The position numbers and the translations under genes are program-made. From M3007 sp046155725 (lineage in GTDB: Bacteria > Bacteroidota > Bacteroidia > Chitinophagales > Saprospiraceae), in contig JBJXFT010000101.1 of the NCBI GenBank assembly GCA_046155725.1, forward strand, positions 1 to 11,992: DNA of 11,992 nt, written 5' to 3'. Shown here one piece after another: positions 7,194-11,992 of this stretch (the first letter of the stretch is position 1; every line of letters starts with the position of its first letter). The notes beneath the pieces were generated by a model, which did not search any database, was not told the DNA's origin, and saw only the letters and a program-made list of their open reading frames with translations.

Positions 7194-8228
7194 TCACTTT
7201 TTTTCCAAACGCTCTCTGGCCTCTTTAGCCTCTTTGTATTCTGGCGACATCCCGTTGGCCTGTCTGTAATCGGCCAGCGCGGCCTCTCGGTTGCCCAATC
7301 TTTCGGAGGCCAGGCCCCGGTAATAGTACGCTTTCACCAAGATGGGGTCTACTTTCGTGGCAATGTCGAAGTTGCTGTAAGCCTTTGAAAACGAATCCTG
7401 CTCAAGGTAAATCATGCCCATGTCGAAGTACGCATTGGCATAATCGGGATCGCGCAGGAGCAAGTCGCGGTATATCTCAAACGCTTTGTCAAACTCCCCG
7501 CGCCGCTTGTAAAATGCGGCTTTGAACTCCTGTGCTTCGAGGTAAGTGGAGTCCACGCGCAGCGCGTTGTCGAAGAATTGCACGGCCACAGGGTTGTTGC
7601 GGTTGCTGAAAATGCGCCCGAGGAAAAACCAAGCGTCGGCGTTGCCGGCATTTACGTTCACAGACTTTTGGAAAGAGGATACGGCGTTGGTCGTGTCGCC
7701 CTTGTCGAGCGCCACGCGCCCGGCCATGTAGAACGCTTCGGCGTTTTGTGGGTCGCGCTGGAGCACCTTGTCGAGCGTAGCGAGCGCGTCGCTGTGCTTG
7801 CGCACGATGAGCTGGAATTCGCTGAGTTTCAGGAGCGTGGCGATTCGGTCGGGGAAACGTTGCGCTGCCAGTTTGAGCACTTCGATGGCGCGGCGCGAGT
7901 CGTTGGGGCGGGCATAGTCGAGCAGCACATCGGCCAACAGGTGGTAGTAAGCGGGCTGCATCGAGTCGTATTTCATGGCGTTTCCGAGGTCGTCCAATGC
8001 CTCGTCGTAAGCGTCAAGTTTGTAGTAGGTGACCGCGCGGAAGTAGAGGAGCGTGTCGTTTTTGGGGTCTTTTTCCAGCTGCGCGGTAAGTTTGGTCAGT
8101 TCCGGGTCGGCTTCGAGTTCCTGTTTGACTTCGGGAAGGGCCTGGCTTTCTTTTTTGGGGAAGAAGAACCATGCGGCCAGCCCTACGGCGGCCACTGCTG
8201 CTATGGCGAGTATGATTTTGCGATTCAT
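7194..8228 (-). CDS. Membrane-anchored tetratricopeptide-repeat (TPR) protein
   Basis: 344 residues. Residues ~4-23 form one hydrophobic segment after a short basic MNRK start, followed by FFFPKK, which fits an uncleaved signal anchor; there is no lipobox Cys. Residues ~43-342 are a run of about eight TPR units with the usual W/Y-G-A-Y-A-P spacing (for example LYFRAVTYYKLDAYDEALDD, AEAFYMAGRVALDKGDTTNA, ANAYFDMGMIYLEQDSFSKA, VKAYYYRGLASERLGNREAA). TPR solenoids bind peptides or partner proteins; here the solenoid would face the periplasm. No enzymatic motif is present. The gene lies 96 bp upstream of the TonB receptor on the same strand, so a shared transcript or an envelope scaffold role is plausible but unproven. 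The first ATG is supported by the signal-anchor sequence and by the promoter match just upstream. Confidence 0.9.
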   Translation of the reverse strand: MNRKIILAIAAVAAVGLAAWFFFPKKESQALPEVKQELEADPELTKLTAQLEKDPKNDTLLYFRAVTYYKLDAYDEALDDLGNAMKYDSMQPAYYHLLADVLLDYARPNDSRRAIEVLKLAAQRFPDRIATLLKLSEFQLIVRKHSDALATLDKVLQRDPQNAEAFYMAGRVALDKGDTTNAVSSFQKSVNVNAGNADAWFFLGRIFSNRNNPVAVQFFDNALRVDSTYLEAQEFKAAFYKRRGEFDKAFEIYRDLLLRDPDYANAYFDMGMIYLEQDSFSKAYSNFDIATKVDPILVKAYYYRGLASERLGNREAALADYRQANGMSPEYKEAKEARERLEKK

Positions 8229-8248
8229 GGTGTGGGAATAGTGAGCGG

Positions 8249-8256
8249 CAAAATTA
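8249..8256 (-). promoter_or_regulatory. -7 promoter box for the TPR gene
   Basis: TAATTTTG on the minus strand is an exact match to the Bacteroidota sigma-70-type -7 consensus TAnnTTTG. It lies 20 nt upstream of the TPR start codon, implying a 5' leader of roughly 12-16 nt. No TTG is found at the expected -33 distance; that region is GC-rich. Confidence 0.45.
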
Positions 8257-8262
8257 GAGGGG

Positions 8263-8310
8263 GCGCGGGGTTCGGCCTTTGTTTTTTTTGAGGGAGCGCG
8301 GGGTTCAGCC
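8263..8310. repeat. Direct repeat pair of the palindromic element's outer motif
   Basis: GCGCGGGGTTCGGCC at 8263-8277 recurs as GCGCGGGGTTCAGCC at 8296-8310 (14 of 15 identical), separated by a T8-containing spacer. The second copy is the outer left arm of the inverted-repeat element; the first looks like a decayed extra copy reaching towards the TPR promoter. Confidence 0.75.
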
Positions 8311-8361
8311 CGCGTATTTCATGCAATGGTGTTTGGTTAAGCGAATATGTCTCGTTTTCAA

Positions 8362-8381
8362 CCCACGAATTCATTCGTGGG
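8362..8381. repeat. Perfect hairpin, outer pair (left copy)
   Basis: CCCACGAAT, a 2-nt TC spacer, then ATTCGTGGG. This 9-bp stem is the reverse complement of the hairpin at 8474-8493. Confidence 0.95.
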
Positions 8382-8405
8382 TATGCCCAAAAGCCCAGCT
8401 CACCT

Positions 8406-8423
8406 AAACCGATTTATCGGTTT
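8406..8423. repeat. Perfect hairpin, inner pair (left copy)
   Basis: AAACCGAT, TT, ATCGGTTT: an 8-bp perfect stem whose core recurs as the 7-bp hairpin at 8433-8448, about 10 bp away. Confidence 0.93.
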
Positions 8424-8432
8424 GCGACTTAA

Positions 8433-8448
8433 AACCGATGAATCGGTT
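8433..8448. repeat. Perfect hairpin, inner pair (right copy)
   Basis: AACCGAT, GA, ATCGGTT. The spacer dinucleotide GA is the complement of the TC type, as in the outer pair, which supports an inverted-copy origin. Confidence 0.93.
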
Positions 8449-8473
8449 GGGTTCTGCTCTGGCCTCATGCAGC

Positions 8474-8493
8474 CCCACGAATGAATTCGTGGG
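8474..8493. repeat. Perfect hairpin, outer pair (right copy)
   Basis: CCCACGAAT, GA, ATTCGTGGG. It is identical to the left outer hairpin read on the other strand and is followed by GTTGAAAGACG, the counterpart of the left flank CGTTTTCAAC. Confidence 0.95.
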
Positions 8494-8559
8494 TTGAAAG
8501 ACGCTAACTAAACACCATTGGTATTTCATGGTGTGGCACGTTTTGACGCGGGCTAAACC

Positions 8560-8591
8560 CCTCGCTCCCTCCCCTCGCTCCCTCCCCCTCG
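8560..8591. repeat. 13-bp pyrimidine-rich tandem repeat
   Basis: CCTCGCTCCCTCC occurs twice head to tail (8560-8572 and 8573-8585), with a partial third copy ending 2 bp before the stop codon of the propeller gene. The first copy overlaps the outer right arm of the REPIN-like element, so this may be local duplication of that arm's edge. Confidence 0.85.
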
Positions 8592-8593
8592 CC

Positions 8594-11221
8594 TCAGCGC
8601 GCCACCACAAACTTCCGCGCGCCCCACACCTTGCCGCCCGTTCGGGCAAAGGCGAAATAAACGCCCGGCGCAAAGCCTCGCAGGTCAAGCGTTTCTTCGT
8701 GTCTGCCAAAGCCCTTGACCTGTTTTTTGAACAAGGTTTTGCCCGAAATGTCCACAATGCTCACTTCGGCCAATTGGCTCGATTTCAGGTTTTCCACTTT
8801 CAAAATCGTGGCCTCGGAAGCGGGGTTGGGCGAAACTGACAGCATCGGCGCTGCGCGGCCGTTGGGCGCGAAAGTGCTGGAATTTTCCCCCAATCTGAGC
8901 GAGTCGAGCGGGTACGAAAGGATGCTCCGGGCAAAGGTGCCGGCGAAAAGCGTCTTTTTCTCAGGGTTCATTTCAAGGTCGTATACGGGCACGAAAGGCA
9001 TCCCCGTTCCGAGCCGTTCCCAATGTTGGCCGCCATTGGTGGTGCCGTACACCCCGCCGTCGGTGGCGGCAAAAATGACCGAGTCTTGATGGTCGGGCAG
9101 AATGAAAAGGTCGTTCACCGCAAGGTTGGGCAAGTCGCCCGCGATGGGGACCCAAGTCGCGCCCTGATTGTCGGAGCGGTGGATGCGCGGCGCAAAGTCA
9201 TTGCTTTTGTACCCTGTGTGGCTCACGAACACACGGTTCGGGTCGGCGGGCGAGGCTTTCACGGACGAAACATAGCGCTCCGGCAGCCCCGCCGTAATGT
9301 TCGACCAGGCTTGGCTGGCGGGCTGGCCGCGCCACACATTGGCATCGGTAGTGCCCACATAGAGCAGGTCGGAATCGAGCGGGCTTTCGCTGAGCGCACT
9401 GATGGTGTGGAAGCGCGAGCCAAAAATATTGCCGTCGGTCAGGTCGTCGCTGATGGGCACCCAGAAGGGCAGGTGGCCGAAGCCTTGGTAGATTCGGTAA
9501 GTGCCGGTGTACATCACGTTCTCGTCGTGGTGGCTGAGGGCGTACTGCATGTCCCAGTGGCGGCGGTCATTTTCGTCAATTCCTTCAAAGGCTTCATCAA
9601 AAAAGCCACCGTCCGTGGTGCCGTAAATCGCGCCGTTTTGAAATTCGTAGTAAAAAATGCTGGGGTCGGTGGGATGGAAAACAGATTGAAAACCATCGCC
9701 GCCAAAAACGTGAAACCAGTTTTCGAGGTCGGCGGCATTGCCCACGTTGGTGCCATTGTCTTGTGTGCCGCCGTAGTAAAATTCGGGGTAGTGGGGGTTG
9801 TGCGCCACGCGGTAGAATTGGGTGGTGGGGATGTTCTCGATTTTCTGCCAAGTGACGGCGTTGTCGTCCGAGCGGTAGAGGCCGCCATCGGTGGCGAGCA
9901 GGTAAGTCTCTGGGCCGAGGAAAGCCAGGTCGTGGTGGTCGGCGTGGACTTCTTGGTCAAAGCCCGCCGCGAGTTGCCAAGTTTCGCCACCGTCTTGCGA
10001 GCGCCAACTTTGCACACCGAGCAGCCACACGTCCGAGGGCTTGTGGGGGTTGATGCGCACCTGGCCGAAGTACCAAGCAAAGTTGCTTTGAAACTCAAAA
10101 TCCAAGCCGTTGCAGGGGTTTTCGTTCCAAGTTAGGCCGCCGTCGAAGGTTTCGTATAGGCCCGAAAAAGCCAAGTCGGTATTCACGTAGGAGGCAAAAA
10201 GGTGGTTGGCATTGGAGGGGTCAATGGCGAGGCCGATTCGGCTGCGGACATCTTCGGGCAGTCCGCCGCCGAGTTTTGTCCAAGTGCTGCCGCCGTCGGT
10301 GGTTTTCCAGATACGGGCGTTTTCGCCGCTCACGAGGCTTTCTTGGTTGTTGCGGATGCGGTCCCAAGCGGCGGCATAGAGCGTATTGTGGTTGGTGGGC
10401 GACATGACCAAATCAATGATGCCCACCTCGTCGGAAATAAAAAGCTTTTGCTGCCAAGAGCTCCCCAAAGTGGTGCTTTTGTAAAGCCCACGGTCGTTGT
10501 TGCGCTCAAAAGGAAGACCCATCGTGGCGGTATAAATGTGGGCGGGGAGCATTGGGTGAACGATGATTTTGGTCACGATGCGCGGGTTTTCAAGGCCAAG
10601 GTGTTCCCAGGTTTCGCCGCCGTCCGAACTGCGCCAAACGCCGTCGCCGATGAATGGGTAGCCGCTGATGTTGGGGTCGCCGGTGCCGACGTAGATCACG
10701 CTGGCATGCCCCGGATCGAAGGTGATGTGGCCGATGGAAAGGAAATCGTGGTCGTCAAAAACGGGCTTCCAGGTTTGCCCGCCGTTCTCCGTTTTCCACA
10801 CGCCGCCGTGCGAATAGCCGATGTAAATGATGTTTTGGTCAAAGGGGTGCACGGCGATGGTGTTGATGCGCGCGCCGATGTTGGCGGGGCCTTCGAGCAG
10901 CCACGGGGCGGAAAAGCCTTTGATGCCGTCGCGGGGCTTTGCGGCCAAATCCGCTTGGCGGGCGGCAGCGAGGGCATCCGAGTAGGTTTGCACGTCGGTG
11001 CGGAAATCGGGCCATTCGCGCAGCGCGAAGAACCATTCTTCGGGGCGGAGGCTGGCGCTGTCTTGTTGCGCGGTTTCTTCGTTTCCAATGTTTGGCGCGG
11101 GCGCGGCGGGGTTTTCTTTTTGAACGTTTTTCAACAAAAAAATCAAAAAGGCGAGCACGGCGGCGCCCAAGATGAAGAGGTTGCGGGCAGGGAAAGCGGA
11201 GCGGGATTGTCGTTGGAACAT
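8594..11221 (-). CDS. Sortilin/BNR-type beta-propeller protein with T9SS C-terminal sorting domain
   Basis: 875 residues from the ATG at 11221. The longer in-frame start at 11362 would add a 47-residue segment that does not look like a signal sequence, while 11221 puts a hydrophobic segment at residues ~13-31 (NLFILGAAVLAFLIFLL). Residues ~105-770 contain about nine Asp-box/BNR motifs (TENGGQTW ~144, SSDGGETW ~198, TTLGSSW ~250, TTDGGSTW ~307, TFDGGLTW ~358, SQDGGETW ~408, SDDNAVTW ~451, SDNQGATW ~683, TTNGGQHW ~728), typical of one or two multi-blade propellers of the VPS10/sortilin-like superfamily. The HADHHDLAF stretch (~426) and GGTQDNGT (~484) recur in bacterial members of this group. 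A T9SS sorting domain occupies ~793-875 (VSPNP, then DISGKTLF and GVYFA). It is probably exported to the cell surface or outside. Ligand or enzymatic activity cannot be assigned; Asp-boxes are structural and do not prove glycosidase activity. Confidence 0.92.
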   Translation of the reverse strand: MFQRQSRSAFPARNLFILGAAVLAFLIFLLKNVQKENPAAPAPNIGNEETAQQDSASLRPEEWFFALREWPDFRTDVQTYSDALAAARQADLAAKPRDGIKGFSAPWLLEGPANIGARINTIAVHPFDQNIIYIGYSHGGVWKTENGGQTWKPVFDDHDFLSIGHITFDPGHASVIYVGTGDPNISGYPFIGDGVWRSSDGGETWEHLGLENPRIVTKIIVHPMLPAHIYTATMGLPFERNNDRGLYKSTTLGSSWQQKLFISDEVGIIDLVMSPTNHNTLYAAAWDRIRNNQESLVSGENARIWKTTDGGSTWTKLGGGLPEDVRSRIGLAIDPSNANHLFASYVNTDLAFSGLYETFDGGLTWNENPCNGLDFEFQSNFAWYFGQVRINPHKPSDVWLLGVQSWRSQDGGETWQLAAGFDQEVHADHHDLAFLGPETYLLATDGGLYRSDDNAVTWQKIENIPTTQFYRVAHNPHYPEFYYGGTQDNGTNVGNAADLENWFHVFGGDGFQSVFHPTDPSIFYYEFQNGAIYGTTDGGFFDEAFEGIDENDRRHWDMQYALSHHDENVMYTGTYRIYQGFGHLPFWVPISDDLTDGNIFGSRFHTISALSESPLDSDLLYVGTTDANVWRGQPASQAWSNITAGLPERYVSSVKASPADPNRVFVSHTGYKSNDFAPRIHRSDNQGATWVPIAGDLPNLAVNDLFILPDHQDSVIFAATDGGVYGTTNGGQHWERLGTGMPFVPVYDLEMNPEKKTLFAGTFARSILSYPLDSLRLGENSSTFAPNGRAAPMLSVSPNPASEATILKVENLKSSQLAEVSIVDISGKTLFKKQVKGFGRHEETLDLRGFAPGVYFAFARTGGKVWGARKFVVAR

Positions 11222-11247
11222 GGCGGGAAAGCAGGTTTGGTAGGCCG

Positions 11248-11276
11248 CGAAGGTAATGCGTTTGGAAAAGCAGCAA
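11248..11276 (-). promoter_or_regulatory. Possible promoter of the propeller gene
   Basis: On the minus strand TACCTTCG (11255-11248) matches TAnnTTTG except for one base, with TTG (11276-11274) 18 bp upstream, near the -33 distance. It ends 26 nt before the chosen ATG at 11221 and lies inside the longer reading frame, which argues further for the later start. Confidence 0.3.
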
Positions 11277-11391
11277 AAAGGGAAACTCGCGCCTTTGCCG
11301 ATTTGGGCGGTTTTGCTCAGCCAAACGCTGCGTTCACCATTCCAAAAGGATTTCCCGGTCATTCCTCAAAAAATTTGAACGACCGTGGTCT

Positions 11392-11399
11392 TACCTTTG
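11392..11399 (+). promoter_or_regulatory. -7 promoter box of the divergent secreted-protein gene
   Basis: TACCTTTG is an exact match to the Bacteroidota -7 consensus TAnnTTTG and lies 40 nt before the ATG at 11440. The only nearby upstream TTG (11375-11377) is 14 bp away, closer than the usual ~19 bp, so the -33 element is uncertain. The 218-bp gap 11222-11439 would hold both divergent promoters; nothing else is evident in it. Confidence 0.5.
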
Positions 11400-11439
11400 G
11401 CAAGGCTTCGCAAACATTCACCGACACAAATATTTCAGC

Positions 11440-11992
11440 ATGAAAAATCTACTCTACATCCTCGCCCTTTGCCTCCCGCTCCAATTCCTTTCGGCTCAAA
11501 ATTGCGCCAACCCCCAGTCCCAGATTGACATCCAAGGCAACAACATCCGGGCCCGAATCCTGAACGGCGGCGACCTGTTCACCGATTTGGCCAATGCTCA
11601 ATTCATCCCAAACCCCGGCCCTCCTGGCAGCCCCAACCCCTCTACCATATTCGCCGCAGGCATTTGGATGGGCGGCGTTGACCCCGGCAATAACCTCAAA
11701 CTCGCCACGGTGGACCATCGCGCCGACGGCAAGCACGACTATTCCGCCGGCCCGCTGAACCTCACTGGCACGACCGATGACATTACTTGTGCCAATTGGG
11801 ACCGCCATTTCCGCGTCACGGGTGCAGAAATCGCTGCATTCAAAGCCGCAATGCCGCTTACGGAGGCACAAGCAATCGCCCAATTCCCTTCCATCATGGG
11901 GTGGCCGGCGCAGAACAACCCCTATTTTTCGAGCATTTGGGGTTTTGATTTGCCAGCAACGCCGACACCGCTTGCACCGTACGCAGGGATGG
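11440..11992 (+). CDS. Secreted protein, probable T9SS-exported family (3' partial)
   Basis: The reading frame starts at ATG 11440 and stays open to the window edge, giving 184 visible residues. The N terminus is a clear Sec signal peptide (MKNLLYILALCLPLQFLSAQ, cleavage probably before or just after Gln-20). The mature start contains NIRARILNGGDLFTDL, then an ASP/GLY-rich FAAGIWMGGVDPGNNLKLA segment and WDRHFRVTGAEIAAFK. From memory, this N-terminal arrangement (no-gap ARI.NGGDLF ... A.WMGG.D..GNLK.A ... WD..F.V) is common in large Bacteroidota surface proteins that carry a T9SS tail; that tail would be outside the window. Function is unknown. The start is supported by the signal peptide and the TACCTTTG box upstream. 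It is transcribed away from the propeller gene. Confidence 0.88.
   Translation, partial: MKNLLYILALCLPLQFLSAQNCANPQSQIDIQGNNIRARILNGGDLFTDLANAQFIPNPGPPGSPNPSTIFAAGIWMGGVDPGNNLKLATVDHRADGKHDYSAGPLNLTGTTDDITCANWDRHFRVTGAEIAAFKAAMPLTEAQAIAQFPSIMGWPAQNNPYFSSIWGFDLPATPTPLAPYAGM

Larger units (their letters stand above)
8290..8571. repeat. Nested ~280-bp inverted-repeat (REPIN-like) element
   Basis: Two diverged, inverted copies of a ~120-bp arm face each other. The outermost 26 bp (8290-8315 against 8546-8571 reversed) agree at 24 positions. Inside these, CAATGGTGTTT (8324-8334) pairs exactly with 8510-8520, followed by a similar GTTA..GCG..TCT..TTCAACCC stretch in both arms. Each arm then has a perfect 9-bp hairpin (8362-8381 and 8474-8493) and a smaller one (8406-8423 and 8433-8448). 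The element fills most of the gene-free stretch 8229-8593 between two minus-strand genes. REP/REPIN sequences are short extragenic palindromes mobilised by RAYT-type transposases; no such transposase is in the window. Paired REP copies or a transcript-end structure are both possible. Confidence 0.85.

Noticed and set aside
8281..8314. T8 run plus GC hairpin as a terminator for the propeller gene
   Set aside because: The T-run lies before the hairpin on the plus strand, so a minus-strand transcript would have an A-run after the stem, not U. No plus-strand gene ends here.
8404..8757. 117-residue minus-strand frame crossing the palindromic element
   Set aside because: Its C-terminal part (FQPTNSFVG, NRFIGF) is simply translation of the hairpin stems and its N-terminal part is an off-frame reading of the propeller gene. 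It is the kind of false protein that REP-like repeats often produce in annotations.
9023..10135. 370-residue plus-strand frame opposite the propeller gene
   Set aside because: Low-complexity Val/Ala/Gly composition and complete overlap with a well-supported gene; no motif or promoter.
10202..11443. 413-residue open frame on the plus strand opposite the propeller gene
   Set aside because: It is the antisense shadow of a clearly recognisable BNR propeller gene. Its translation is Gly/Val/Ala-rich without domains, as expected from GC-rich third positions on the other strand.

Overview
The window looks like a chromosomal segment of a Bacteroidota bacterium, most likely of the Saprospiria/Chitinophagia type. 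Three things suggest this: two of the five genes end in a type IX secretion system (T9SS, Por) C-terminal sorting domain; one gene is a TonB-dependent receptor with an N-terminal carboxypeptidase-regulatory-like domain; and the best promoter matches fit the Bacteroidota -7 consensus TAnnTTTG rather than TATAAT. No Shine-Dalgarno sequence stands out. The class-level placement is inference.

Layout. Positions 1-4013 (+) hold the 3' part of a large secreted adhesin-like protein with HYR-like repeats, a dockerin-like EF-hand pair and a T9SS tail; its 5' end lies outside the window. The convergent intergenic region 4014-4295 carries a strong minus-strand intrinsic terminator, two abutting imperfect hairpins and a heptanucleotide array. 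A TonB-dependent outer-membrane receptor (7097-4296, -) is preceded by a membrane-anchored TPR protein (8228-7194, -), in the same direction with a 96-bp gap. Positions 8229-8593 contain no gene but hold a ~280-bp nested inverted repeat resembling a REPIN (paired REP hairpins). Next is a sortilin/BNR-type beta-propeller protein with a T9SS tail (11221-8594, -). A divergent promoter region (11222-11439) separates it from the start of another secreted protein (11440 to the window end, +), which is cut by the window edge.

The gene content points to the cell envelope: proteins exported by T9SS (adhesion or surface functions), one outer-membrane transporter of unknown substrate, and one periplasm-facing TPR scaffold. 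Nothing shows that the five genes form one pathway; only the TPR and TonB genes could plausibly share a transcript.

The most unusual structure is in the repeats. Thirteen 7-bp units sit inside the adhesin gene directly before its sorting domain, and the same period recurs at the 3' end of the receptor gene, where the repeat supplies the stop codon. All three forward frames stay open through the 13-unit array, so a one-unit change would leave a full-length ectodomain but remove the secretion/anchoring domain. I found no rRNA, tRNA, CRISPR array, transposase or prophage gene.
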